Assembly: GCA_028829895.1 (NCBI GenBank)
Contig: CM054180.1
Location: forward strand, 110,820,635-110,884,634
DNA length: 64,000 nucleotides
Direction: 5' to 3'
From: Sinotaia quadrata
Taxonomy: Eukaryota; Mollusca; Gastropoda; Architaenioglossa; Viviparidae
Numbering within the stretch: position 1 is the first letter of the stretch; each line of letters starts with the position of its first letter. Made by a program: the position numbers and the translations under genes. Of this stretch, positions 34,701-46,990 are shown one piece after another. The notes below the pieces were generated by a model. The model was given only the letters and a program-made list of their open reading frames with translations. It had not been told where the DNA came from and did not search any database.

Positions 34701-36990
34701 CCATTATGATTATAGGGAAACCATAATTATCGACATCACCCGACGCTTCAACGCCCCTTTTCTGGGGAGTCTATGCAAGTAATGGAGTTGAACACAAATT
34801 TATTAAGGTGTCTTTAATGTTCTCTGACTTAATGCGCATCATCTATGTTAACCTGTTCTAACTCTAGCCATCGCCCATCGGTCCCAAAATAACTCAATTT
34901 ATCGTCAGTTTGCGCGAAAGTTTCAGACGCTTCACAGTGAATAATTTCAAACAATTGTTTATAATTCTCACATGAAACACGAAAAGGTTGATCTTAATAG
35001 TTCCCCATTTTGTTTCTCATAAGCACATTCATCTGTTGGCACTCTTTCTAATATTGCAGTGTCCTGGTCTCTTATACATAACAACATCTGAATCAGCCAT
35101 TATGATTCGGGTATTCCCGTAACTTGGGAGAACTTTTCTAACTGCCTAATAAAATTCTCTTTTTTACTAAAAGACCGAAAATTAATGTTTGCGTTTCTGT
35201 GGCTTGCCACATCAATGGTCAATGCATTGTGTTGGATTTCTACCTTTGCATCTTAACTGTCGTTTAAGTGTTCTCTCTTTGTCAGATGGAAGAAAGGAAG
35301 GAAGTTAGAGACTTCCTTCCTCCCTTCTTTCCCTCTCTTTCCTTTCTTTTTAAACAGAACTCTTTTTCGTTCGTCCATGTATTCTTTCACATAGGCACTA
35401 TATCCTTATTTCTTTCTCCTTCATCTCAAAGCCATTTGCCAACTCATGACTGTCTTCTAATCAAAATTACTAAGCAATCACAAAATAAAAATAAGAAAAG
35501 ATCACAATTTGAATGCAAAACATAAGGTTGACAATACAGAAAGAAAGAAAATTACAGACAAATAAAAGAATGCTTTTCATCCTAAAAAATTGTCAATATA
35601 TCATTGTGTGGGACAGAAAATGCAAACAGACACACTGAAAATTTTTCCTAATTAAAGTTGGCCCACACACGAAGTCTTTGATGCTTTACCTTTAATTGTA
35701 ATCCACTGCAAAAGCCATTTTTTACTTTTTGCCATGTAGAAAATCGTATTCAGAATTTTAGACAATCGAACTTTGATCTCGACATAGGACTAGAGATTCA
35801 AAGAGGGTCGAAGCGACAGAAATAGCCGCATGACCAGGTGCTCGAAGCAGACGCACCGAGAGGAACGCGTAGGTTACATAACAATATGCGCATCAAAGAG
35901 ACACGACACACCTGAGACTGAGAGTCGGGCATCTTCTAAACTAAAGGCACCAGACTTGTGCTCACATGGCAGCCTTTTGAGTAGACTCACCCAACCAAGA
36001 CTATAGCACAATGGATAAGACAAGAGAGGGATTATGTCCACAGGGGGAGATTAGAGCGGAGCACCCAACTTTAACATAAACACCCCACCGTCAGGCTGGG
36101 CTCTCATTTGCATTCTCGTTTCCCATGTCGACCCTCTGCGGTGAGTGGAGCAAAGAAGAGCAAGACTTTGAATTGTCTGAGATGGTAAAACACGATTTTT
36201 GTAAAGATTGAATTATTTTATACTTATTGCAAACTGTATATTTTCCCATTTTGCTAATATTGTAATTTTAAATGATTTTAAATTATTCTGTAATGCATTC
36301 TTGGTACTAAGAAAAGATAAAGTAAAATAACTAATGTGAAAAGAATTAAAGATGAGAACCAAGAATGGAATTACAGGTTTAGTTAGTTGAAAACATGAGA
36401 CTGATGTCCTTGTGTATTTCACAGTTTCGAGGGACACTTGTCTAAAGGAGACACACTGGTCTGAAGGGTGCAAGTGACAAGGGACGCAAGCAACACCTGT
36501 CTAACAGAACACTTGTCTAGAGGACGCAAGCAATAACCATCTAAAGGGCAAGAGAACACATGATGAAAAAGACAAAACAAATTCATCTTGACTAAAGATC
36601 TTGGCACTGATGTTGGCTGGGTCAGAAGTCTGCTGTCACTGAAGGTAGCGCATACCATTTACTGAGAAGATAGGAAACCAGAGAGGATTGTATGAAACCT
36701 GCAATTGAACATTGTGACGTAACAGTTTCCTATGGAGTGTGGTATATTGTGTTAGCAGCTACGGGAATGTTCATATGATTAGGTGTACTGTTTATCGGAA
36801 GGGCTATGAGAAGTAAAGTGACTGACAGTGAATTTGGATTATTCCACAGAGAGTTTACTAGTCTATGTTTCAAGAACTGAATTTCACTGGAGATTGTGAA
36901 TTTCAGAAGTTGTATGTGTTAAGTTAAAAATAAACTGTGAACTTTATGGACATGAACATTATATCAAAAGAACTGTTCCAGACTGAAGCT
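34701..36990. other. Intergenic, no gene recognised; short degenerate repeats at 36420-36560
   Basis: 35770-36130 is less AT-rich, but no domain or tRNA was found. At 36420-36560 words such as GGACGCAAGCAA and ACACTTGTCTA(A/G)AGGA recur at about 40-bp spacing, suggesting an old tandem repeat. Confidence 0.4.
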
Positions 36991-37054
36991 GATAACACTT
37001 ACTCATCGATGTTGCTATTTTTTCATTTTCTTCAGTCTTGTATTTTCAAACTCC

Positions 37055-37160
37055 ACTTACTTATCGATGTTGCTATTTTTCATTTTCTACAGTCGTGTAT
37101 TTTCGTATTTTCGTCGTTTATGATAATCTGCCCCTTTTGTTTTGGCCTTCACAGATCTCA
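37055..37160 (-). pseudogene. hAT/ZMYM-like N-terminal fragment, broken copy
   Basis: The same ATG and start (MRSVKAKTKGADYHKRRKY) as the 42760 copy, but a small tandem insertion breaks the frame soon after. Confidence 0.5.
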
Positions 37161-37229
37161 TTCTCTAGTTGGACATTTACTAAAGATGTACTAGTGTCCG
37201 ACTTTACAAACAAATAAACATCTGTCATA

Positions 37230-37256
37230 CACACACACAAACACACACTCACACAT

Positions 37257-37320
<64 letters not shown>
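37230..37320. repeat. (AC)n microsatellite
   Basis: About 90 bp of AC with short interruptions. The homologous run in copy B is at 42827-42880 and is shorter. Confidence 0.95.
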
Positions 37321-37323
<3 letters not shown>

Positions 37324-37878
37324 TTGCCCGCCAATCAGCATTATGTTTCCTTATGAATTGTAAAGTACAATGGTAAAAAAACAGGAAAAAAGTATTTTAC
37401 ACATTGCCCACCAATCAGCATTATGTTTCCTTATGAATTGTAAAGTACAAAGGTTAAAAAACAGGAAAAAAGTATTTTTTTTTTTAAATTGAAATTAAAA
37501 TCAAATTTTTATTCTTAACTAAGTAATGACAGAAGCATATTTGAATATACCGGAACATATCACACTCACTAACAATATTTCCTGTTGTTATTTAAATACT
37601 AAATATTTATAATCAGTTAGTACATGCTTTGTATAAAAGAAAATAATTCTTCACAGTTCAGTGTACTTATTTTCTACAACCCTTTATCCTGTTTATAATA
37701 ATCTGATAGTACAAGAAATGAATACAAGTGGAGTAAGAAAATAGAAATCATATATTGGAAGGATTCATCAGTTTTTTAACCTCTGTATAATGTGCACGTC
37801 CTAGAAAACGTTTGCTAATGAGGTTCACATGACATTATGTACATCAAAGGAATCCTATTCAGTTAGTATTCTTTTATG

Positions 37879-38189
37879 CAGTTATCTCCCCTGATAAGCA
37901 ATAATTCTACATTAATTATTCCAATTAAAGTCTTAAATTTCTACATAATATTTTTATATTATAATCTCAAGGATCTAGGATCTATGAAAATGATTTAATT
38001 GTTTTCATTTATACTTTAAAATCTCATTAAAACATTTACTAGTCTTAATATTATTTTTACTTCCACTTATAGTGTTTATTTTTTTCTATTAACTCTCCTG
38101 GAAAACTGGATGTTGAAATTATGAAAAGCGAGCTTGATTTATAATAATTAAGCATATTTATGGAAGGCTGCATAATTCAGATGCGGCTT
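37879..38189 (+). repeat. Box-hairpin module, copy 7
   Basis: CAGTTATCTCCCC at 37879; stem AGGCTGCAT...ATGCGGCTT at 38165-38189. Confidence 0.8.
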
Positions 38190-38621
38190 TATTAAACAAA
38201 ATGATGAATTCTCTTTGATAATTCGATATTCCAGAAAGATTTTTATACTTCTGGAAGTGATCTTGATTTCCATTACTGTTTTGTTTTAAAACTTATCTAT
38301 TATTCAGCCTTATTTTTATAATATGTACAAATGTTAGCAGCAGGAAATTAATTTATGATTGTTAGCTCAGTAGTGACAAGCGTATTCAAGTATATAATAT
38401 AACTAAATCACATACACTATCTTTATCATGTTTATAATAATCTGATAGTGCAAAAAATGAATACAAGTGGAGTACGAAAAAGAAATTATACATTGGAAAG
38501 GTGAATCCGTTTTTTTTTTTTTTTTACCTGTGTCTACTCAGCACGACCTAGTAAAATTTTCTGAATGAATATTCACATTTACATGTGTTTATCAATCAAA
38601 TCATTTCATTATAATTATCTG

Positions 38622-38924
38622 CAGTTGTCTCCCCTGCATAAGAAATATATTAATTTAATTAGAACTATTAAATTCTTAAATATCAAACAAATTCTTTTAT
38701 ATTATAAAAATAAGGGTATGGGATTTGTCAAAGATTTTATAACTATTCTTTAGATACCTAAATCTCTATTAATAAATTGATTAGACTTTGTATCATCTTT
38801 ACATCAACCTACATATTTATTGTTTACAAGAACTCTCCTTGAAAAAAAATAGCGATTTCTCACGATTAGAAAATAGAATTCTTACAACAGGACTTTTTGA
38901 CAGGCCGTGAGGCGGAAACGGCTT
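38622..38924 (+). repeat. Box-hairpin module, copy 8
   Basis: CAGTTGTCTCCCC at 38622; stem AGGCCGT...ACGGCTT at 38902-38924. It lies about 740 bp from copy 7 with shared flanks (CTGATAGT(A/G)CAA, GAATACAAGTGGAGTA), so copies 7 and 8 are a tandem pair. Confidence 0.8.
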
Positions 38925-39304
38925 TATTAAACAAAATGATGAATTTTTCTTCATATCTCCCCTCCTGACACTTCTGCACGATATCAACTCTTGCAGGAAG
39001 TAATTGTAATTTCCATTACCGTTTTACTTTTAACTTACAATTTATTGATCTTCTGCGTACATATGTGTTACTAGTAAAAACAAACGGAGAATTTAATAAT
39101 TCTGCAAAGAAACTAAGAAGTCCATTTATCAACTCATTAACAATATATGAATGTGGGTATGCATGACTCACACCTAACAGCTTTTATTTTGACATTAGTT
39201 CCCTCTCTTATCCTGAGAAGTATATTCATCCCATTAGTTGTTTACCTAAAAAGACAATGTTCTCACTGTTATTTTATTTCATATAAGTGTGTGTGTCTTT
39301 CGTT

Positions 39305-39512
39305 CACACTCATCCCAGAAGCCGCAAAAGACGATGTTCTCAGTCTTGGCCTACTTCTGGGGGAGCCCCACAGCCTCGCGGTGCGTCTGAGATGGAGGGC
39401 AGGAGGGCTGGCGGAAGGGGGTGAAACATGTCGCACCTATTTGGCGCACACCCTCAACTGCCCTCCATCGGGGGGGGGGGGGAGGCAGTAGCCGCCCCGT
39501 CGGTGGAGGGGG
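39305..39512 (+). repeat. GC-rich interspersed repeat, copy 4
   Basis: Near-identical to 44873-45095 and inverted relative to 1970-2165. It ends in a run of 13 or more G. Confidence 0.85.
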
Positions 39513-40229
39513 GTTTGAAGTCTCTTAATGCACTAGGTTCTTAACATATACATTAAACAAACTTCAGTGCTAAATATGTATGAATGACTCACTACTATCT
39601 AGTATAAATGTACAGTAAATGAAATATGTATAGCAACAAAAATAATAAATTTGTAATAAAACCTGAATGAGCAACTATATGTTTTGAAAGTGAATGCTTT
39701 AAAAATTACTTGTAAATGAACAAACTTCTGAATCATGCATGCACATATTTAAAAATGAAGATGTAGACATTGTCCTTGTCTCTCTGTGTGTCTGAGCATG
39801 TGTATATATACTATCAAATTTATTTTTATGTGGTAAATTCTTGTGGAACGAGTATCATTTGTAAATATAAGAAAATGCATAATGTAAATATCATAATGAG
39901 AATCAAATTGGAAATTATATATACATATATATAATTATATAGTTAATTAAAATAACAGTTTCACAAAAATGTTTATTGATTGATTTGCATTTGAATTATT
40001 CTTTTATTCATCTGTTTGATTTCTTAAATTTATTGTTGCATTTGGAACTGATGTAAGGTGAACAAGAATTTAATTTATCTTCCAGGCTGGAAGTCAAGAG
40101 TAAGCACGCTTAACATCATAATACCATTGTGGAATGATTAAAATTCATTTGTTGAGTTTCTTGTATCTAGTTGCGCGTCTCTGTAGCTTGAAAATGAGAC
40201 AAAAATGAAGCAAATTATGAGTACAAACT

Positions 40230-40900
40230 CTTCATCTTAATGTGAAAAAGGCTATATTGTGTAAGTTAGGTCCTGTCAATTTTTTCATTTTATAAATCTC
40301 TTTATTTTGTTTATGCATTTCTAAATTGTGTATTGGAGTGTGTAACTGACTGCTCTGTTTTGTACCATATTTCACCCCATTACCAGCTGTTTCATTTCTT
40401 GGTATATTCTTGTGGAGTGGTATCCTTAGTAACATGGTTTTAAGGTTGTATTCATATAGTTTATTGATGTAATGTCTTATTTTGTTTGTGGTGTATGTCC
40501 TACTAATGATGTTTGTGTTGCATAATGTCTGTTTTGAAGATAAGGAGACTGTTAGTATTAGTTTGTTATTTTTTATAGGGGTAAAGATTACTTTTATTCA
40601 GTTGTGACAGTGCTTTTACTAGGGGTACTAGTTCAGCTGTTAGTATTGAATTAGCATGTTGTAATTTGTATGTGACTGTTCCTTGTAATAGTTAATAGGT
40701 GCTCCAGTTCTGTCAAATATTTTTGAGTGATCGGTAATTTGGATAATTTTTGTATGCATGTTCTAGTGTGTTTAGTTGTGATTGTTGTGTGTTGATGCAT
40801 TTTGACTTTGTTATCAGTGTAAAGTCTAGTTGTGGGGTTGAGCTGCTTGGATGGCTGGGGTTGGGGTTGGTAGTCTGTCATCTATCCATATGGTATATTA
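40230..40900 (-). pseudogene. Degenerate LINE RNase-H-like / C-terminal fragment
   Basis: On the minus strand a frame at 40435-40232 reads RIPLHKNIPRNETAGN, resembling the I-type RNase H motif (P-H-GI-GNE-AD). A second frame at 40881-40651 (KLSKLPITQKYLTELEHLL) may be the region just before it. Stops separate them. Only the end (to 40372) is shared with copy B. Confidence 0.4.
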
Positions 40901-41910
40901 TTTTTTTGTCCATTTTGCTTGGGTATCCTCTTATGTCCCATTTTTTAAATTTCTAAATGTGTTTGTAGGTAATGTTGGACCATGTTGTATTCTGTTTGCT
41001 TATAATCTTAATACTTGTTTGTTACTTTCTATTAGGTTTAAGTGCCCTGTTTATTAGTATAGTTCTGTTATTTATTGTTTGGTATGCATTTGTGCTCAAT
41101 CTTAGTATTTTGTATATTTTTTGTTTAATTTAGAGGTCATTTGTAGCAGTATGGGTTCTACTTCCAGAGTCTATTAGGAGTACTTTAGAGATTTAGTTGC
41201 CATGTGTGCTAGATCCCCATGTCTTTCACTTTATTATTCTAAGTATATTAATTTTTTCGTTTATTTTTGTAAAGAATGTTTGTGCTATGGTCAGTCAGTC
41301 TCGCGAGAATCGTCGTCAGTGTTATTAATTCTCGTAAAAATATCGCACGCGCAAGGCAATCTCGTTATCATGCACTAATATGGTTGAACTTGACACTAAC
41401 AGTATACATAAAATATCCCCCGCCAAATAAAGCCAAGCGCGCTCCATTACTGGCGTTGATCGTTGTCGTTGACACCCAAAGCCACTGCGTATTAGTTTAG
41501 TAAACGTACTGTTAATTGTTTCAAACTTTACATTTTCACGTGGTTCAGTTTTTTTATTCTGCAGTTAATTAATTAATTCCGTTTCTGAGAGTAAGTGATT
41601 TACATAAGTATCACAGTCTCACTTTTGTCAATAGTCGTTGTGCTATTTCAGGGTGTAGTTTATTACGACGTTGATTAGATGGCATATAAATATAATCGTA
41701 GTGACCCTGCTGGGCAGGATGCATATAATGTACGGTTGTGGGTAGGGAATGGGGATATGACTGACCAGATCACAGTGGGCCAAATTCAACGAGAAATCGC
41801 GAGAATCGTGGCGACATGACCACGAAAATCGATCAGTAAAACTGACGGCGATCGGAGCCCTACTTGACAATATATATATATATATAAAATCATATTCAGT
41901 TATTATAATT
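40901..41910. other. Spacer between duplicated blocks, nothing recognised
   Basis: 41280-41480 and 41690-41870 are less AT-rich but show no domain on either strand. 41869-41887 holds a short (TA)n run. Confidence 0.4.
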
Positions 41911-41915
41911 GTATT

Positions 41916-42212
41916 CAATTGTCTCCCCTGAAAGGAATTAATTCTGATTTAATTATTGCTATATAAATCATAAGTTATTATAGAAATATTGTATATTATA
42001 AACTCAAGGAAGTAGATTGAGATTAAATACTTTAATGTTTTGGATTGTGTTTTTAAAATCTCATTAAAACATTTATTAGGCTTTATATTGATTTAACTTT
42101 ACCCTATTATGTTTATTGTTTCTATGCACTATCCTGGAAAAATGTGAATATTTATTAAGCTATGACTTGTTTTTTAAATATTTTTAACAGGCTGCATAAT
42201 TCGGATGCGGCT
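41916..42212 (+). repeat. Box-hairpin module, copy 9
   Basis: CAATTGTCTCCCC box; stem GCTGCAT...ATGCGGC at 42191-42211. It lies in the spacer between the duplicated blocks. Confidence 0.78.
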
Positions 42213-42562
42213 TAATACTAAATGATTAATTCTCTTTGATACTTAGTCAATCCAGCAAGATTTTAACTCCGCCAGTAGAGAGACCTGTACTATATTGTGG
42301 ATAAAGTGAATTCATGGTAAAATTGCCCCTTTTTCTTCAGACGACAGTTATGACTTCTGCTACAGCTTCACACAACATATGCACCAAAGACTGATCCCAG
42401 GGTATGCACCAGTGCCAAAGAGTACCTGCAGTGATGTGTACACTGTATGTACATCTAGCCAGTCTCAAACATGGACTGAAGGGTTGGGATTTGGTGGGAG
42501 TTGACCTCTACTGAACAACAATCAGGAACCTTGCAGATAGAAGCTATAATTTTTGAAGTTGT

Positions 42563-42760
42563 TTAGTTTTCATCCTTATTGTTAGATGACGATGCCGAAC
42601 TTAAATCAGAGATGTTAGCTGCTAAGATATTCTCATCGTTTGGTGCATTTTTCAAAATCCACTTACTTATCGATGTTGCTATTTTTTCATTTTCTACAGT
42701 CCTGTATTTTCGTCGTTTACGATAATCTGCCCCTTTTGGTTTGGCCTTCACAGATCTCAT
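42563..42760 (-). pseudogene. N-terminal fragment of a hAT/ZMYM-type transposase-like protein
   Basis: An open frame of 65 codons from ATG 42760. The start (KPKGADYRKRRKY, then SISKWILK) resembles the K-(P/S)GA--RK-RK-------L--S---F/W start of zinc-finger MYM/hAT-type (DUF4371-type) proteins, which are mostly transposase-derived. The rest is acidic and Ser/Asn-rich before a stop. No BED, TTF or hAT domain follows, so it is a fragment or first exon only. The same ATG and start, broken, occur at 37160. Confidence 0.5.
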
Positions 42761-42826
42761 TTTCTAGTTGGACATTTACTAAAGATATACTAGTGTCCGA
42801 CTTTACAAACAAATAAACATCTGTCA

Positions 42827-42880
42827 TACACACACACACACACACAAACACAAACACACACACACACACACAAACACAAA
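42827..42880. repeat. (AC)n microsatellite
   Basis: Short interrupted AC run, homologous to that at 37230-37320. Confidence 0.9.
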
Positions 42881-43431
42881 CACATTGCCTGCCAATCAGC
42901 ATTATGTTTCCTTATGAATTGTAAAGTACAACGGTAAAAAAACAGGAAAAAAGTATTTTACACATTGCCCACCAATCAGCATTATGTTTCCTTATGAATT
43001 GTAAAGTACAACGGTTAAAAAACAGGAAAAAAGTATTTTTTTAAAAAATTGAAATTAAAATCAAATTTTTATTCTTAACTAAGTAATGACAGAAGCATAT
43101 TTGAATATACCGGAACATATAACACTCACTAACAATATTTCCTGTTGTTATTTGTAATCAGTTAGTACATGCTTTGTTTAAAAGAAAATAATTCTTTTTC
43201 ACAGTTCAGTGTACTTATTTTCTACAACCCTTTATCCTGTTTATAATAATCTGATAGTACAAGAAATGAATACAAGTGGAGTAAGAAAATAGAAATCATA
43301 TATTGGAAGGATTCATCAGTTTTTTAACCTCTGTATAATGTGCACGTCCTAGAAACGTTTGCTAATGAGATTCACATGACAATATCAATATGTACATCAA
43401 AGGAATCCTATTCAATTATTATTCTTTTATG

Positions 43432-43742
43432 CAGTTATCTCCCCTGATAAGCAATAATTGTACATTAATTATTCCAATTAAAGTCTTAAATTTCTACATA
43501 GTATTTTATATTATAATCTCAAGAATCTAGGATCTGTGAAAATGTTTTAATTGCTTTCATTTATTCTTTAAAATCTCATTAAAACATTTACTAGTCTTAA
43601 TATTAATTTTACTTCCACTTATAGTGTTTATTTTTTTCTATGAACTCCCCTGGAAAACTGGATGTTGAAATTATGAAAAGCGAGTATAATTTATAATGAT
43701 TAAGCATATTTATGGAAGGCCACATAATTCAGATGCGGCTTT
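43432..43742 (+). repeat. Box-hairpin module, copy 10
   Basis: Duplicate of copy 7. The stem has one change that turns G-U into G-C and one that makes an A-C mismatch. Confidence 0.8.
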
Positions 43743-44173
43743 ATTAAACAAAATTATGAATTCTCTTTGATAATTCGATATTCCAGAAAGATTTTTACTT
43801 CTGGAAGTGATCTTGATTTCCATTACTGTTTTGTTTTAAAACTTATCTATTATTCAGCCTTATTTTTATAATATGTACAAATGTTAGCTACAGGAAAATA
43901 ATTTATGATTGTTAGCTCAGTAGTGACAAGCGTATTCAAGCATATATATATAACTAAATCACGCACACACTATCTTTATTCTGTTTATAATAATCTGATA
44001 GTACAAACAAATGAATACAAGTGGAGTACGAAAAAGAAATTATATATTGGAAAGGTGAATCCGTTTTTGATTTTTTTTACCTGTGTATACTGAGCACGAC
44101 CTAGTACACTTTTCTGAATGAATATTCACATTTACATGTGTTTATCAATCAAATCATTTCATTATAATTATCT

Positions 44174-44494
44174 GCAGTTGTCTTCCCTGCATAAGAAATA
44201 TGTCTCATTTATATCAATCTATCAATTTTATTAGAGCTATTAAATTCTTAAATATCAAACAAGCGCTTTTATATTATAAAAATAAAGGTATAGGACCTAT
44301 CGAAGATTTTATAATTATTCTTAGATACCTAAATTTCTATTAATAAATTGATTAGACTTTGTGTCATCTTTACATCAACCTACATATTTGATGTTTACAA
44401 GAACTCTCCTTGAAAAAAATAGCGATTTCTCATGATTAGAAAATAGAATTCTTACAACAGGACTTTTTGACAGGCCGTGAGGCGGAAACGGCTT
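44174..44494 (+). repeat. Box-hairpin module, copy 11
   Basis: Duplicate of copy 8; stem identical (AGGCCGT...ACGGCTT). Confidence 0.8.
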
Positions 44495-44872
44495 TATTAA
44501 ACAAAATGATGAATTTTTCTTCATATCTCCCCTCCTGACACTTCTGCACGATATCAACTCTTGCAGGAAGTAATCGTAATTTCCATTCCCGCTTTACTTT
44601 TAACTTACAATTTATTGATCTTCTGCGTACATATGTGTTACTAGTAAAAACAAACGGAGAATTTAATAATTCTGCAAAGAAACTAAGAAGTCCATTTATC
44701 AACTCATTAACAATATATGAATGTGGATATGCATGTCTCACACCTAACAGCTTTTATTTTGACATTAGTTCCCTCTCTTATCCTGAGAAGTTTCATTAGA
44801 TAAATTAGTTGTTTACCTAAAAAGACAATGTTCTCACTGTTATTTTATTTCATATAAGTGTGTGTGTTTCGT

Positions 44873-45095
44873 TCACACTCATCCCAGAAGCCGCAAAAGA
44901 CCTTTCATCTTCACGATGTTCTCAGTCTTGGCCTACTTCTGGGGGAGCCCCACAGCCTCGCGGTGCGTCTGAGATGGAGGGCAGGAGGGCTGGCGGAAGG
45001 GGGTGAAACATGTCGCACCTATTTGGCGCACACCCTCAACCGCCCTCCGTCCGGGGGGAAAGGAGGCAAAAGCCGCCCCGTCGGTGGAGGGGGGC
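44873..45095 (+). repeat. GC-rich interspersed repeat, copy 5
   Basis: The fullest copy: CTCATCCCAGAAGCCGCAAA to about GGGGCTTGAAG. Confidence 0.85.
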
Positions 45096-46073
45096 TTGAA
45101 GCTCTTAGAGAACTTATCCAACTTTTAATGCACTAGGTTTTTAACATATACATTAATCAAACTTCAGTGCTAAATATGTATGAATGACTCACTACTATCT
45201 AGTATAAATGTACAGTAAATGAAATAAGTATAGCAACAAAAAATAATAAATTTGTAATAAAACCTGAATGAGCAACTATATGTTTTGAAATGGAGTGCTT
45301 TAAAAATTACTTGTATTTGTAATAAAACCTGAATGAGCAAATATATGTTTTGAAATGGAGTGCTTTCAAAATTACTTGTAAATGAACAAACTTCTGAATC
45401 ATGCATGCGCACATTTAAAAATGAAGATGTAGAGACATTGTCCTTATCTCTCTTTGTGTCTAAGCAGGTGGTGTATTTACTATCAAATTTATTTTTATGT
45501 GGTAAAGTCTTGTGGAACGAGTATCATTTGTAAATATAAGAAAATGCATAATGTAAATATCATAGTGAGAATCAAATTGGAAATTATGTATATATATTTA
45601 TTTATTTTATATCTAATATATCTAATTATATAGTTAATTTAAAATAACAGTTTCACAAATATAATATTTATTGATTGATTTGCATTTGAATTATTCTTTT
45701 ATTCATCTGTTTGATTTCTTAAATTCATTGTTGATTTTGGAACTGATGTAAGGTGAACAAGAATTTAATTTATCTTTCAGGCTGGAAGTCAGGAGTAAGC
45801 ACACTTAACATCATCATACCATTGTGGAATGATTAAAATTCATTTGTTGAGTTTCTTGTATCTAGCTGCGCGTCTGTGTAGCTTGAAACTGAGACAAAAA
45901 ATGAAGCAAATTATGAGTACAAACTCTTCATCTTAATGTGAAAAAGGCTATATTGTGTAAGTTAGGTCCTGTCAATTTTTTTCATTTTATAAATCTCTTT
46001 AATTTGTTTATGCATTTCTAAATTGTGTATTGGAGTGTGTAACTCTCTGCTCTGTTTTGCACCATATTTCAGT

Positions 46074-46779
46074 ATTAATATATAATAACCATAAATTATG
46101 CATAGTGTTACAAAATTGAGTCAGGAACTTTATATGTTGAAATAAAGGATACGTCTTCTAATGTCAAAATAATGCATTAAATAGATGAGGATTCAGAAAT
46201 GACTTCATATAATTTCTATGCAGTCCATGGCTATTTAACAATAAATGTGGTCTCTCTCTAACATACTTTTTCTCTATTTAATGTTCACTCGCTCACTCAC
46301 CTGTGGTAAACCCTCGTGAAGATCTCAGCATGATAACAGGAATTCAAACTAATTATTGTAATCCCACATGTATTGAGGTTAGTCTTATGTTTCGTTGTTA
46401 ACCCTAATAGTTGTCATATACAAAGTTTGTTAACTCTGCGGAATAAATGAGCATAGGTGCTTGCTTGTCCAGCACTTTTGTTATGCGTGCAAGCTGTTGT
46501 GTTTGTTTGTGATATGGTTATTTACAGCTATAGTTCTTACTACCAATAACAAATCAAGTTGGCTGATTTCGATGAAAGGATGAAACAACCAACCATGCCG
46601 GAAAATGGAAAAAAGCACGGAAAGAATGTCACAGTTCAAATATTGTCACTGTTTTCTCTGTCTCTTGCGGGGGTGCTTGGGCATTCCGTCTTCAGACACA
46701 CTTCTGGTGTCGAATGATCAGTTCTTTGCTTGATCTGAAACAACTTAACAGATTGATCGCCTGTCTGTAGGTTAGGTCC
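46074..46779. other. Intergenic, nothing recognised
   Basis: AT-rich unique-looking sequence. Confidence 0.4.
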
Positions 46780-46990
46780 ATACTTCCCAGTATGTAGGCT
46801 AAGTCAAGCTGGATGAGTGGTTTTTCAGTCAATGTCGCACTCCACTGTCAGCGAAGTGTCATCATCGGGTGGCATTACTTTCCATCGATATCTGCACGGA
46901 TGTAATCGGTCCACCCTAAAGTAAGTCTGGTTCAATGCCTCTGGCTGTCCGCATGGCAAAATATCCTGTCCAGCTATTTTGTCCTTGCAC
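46780..46990 (+). repeat. Interspersed repeat family C, copy 2
   Basis: See 29640-29870. Confidence 0.6.

Larger units (their letters stand above)
37055..40372 (+). repeat. 3.3-kb segmental duplication, copy A
   Basis: Collinear with 42655-46073. It shares in order: the hAT/ZMYM-like fragment, an (AC)n run, a 78-bp tandem pair (ACATTGCCC(G/A)CCAATCAGC), two box-hairpin modules, the GC-rich repeat, and a LINE RNase-H-like tail. Differences are scattered substitutions and small indels, so the duplication is not recent. 37005-37110 also holds a ~62-bp local tandem duplication absent from copy B. Confidence 0.9.
42655..46073 (+). repeat. 3.4-kb segmental duplication, copy B
   Basis: Partner of 37055-40372 (see there), offset about 5.6 kb in direct orientation. 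The right end is sharp, inside the LINE-like tail (CTCTGTTTTG(T/C)ACCATATTTCA). Confidence 0.9.

Noticed and set aside
36001..36020. tRNA A-box-like sequence (TAGCACAATGG)
   Set aside because: No B box at a suitable distance and no cloverleaf could be drawn. Not called a tRNA or tRNA-derived SINE.
44858..45136. 92-codon frame in the GC-rich repeat, partly kept in the copies at 39.3 and 2.1 kb
   Set aside because: Differences between copies fall in all codon positions and one copy has a stop, so there is no sign of protein-level constraint.
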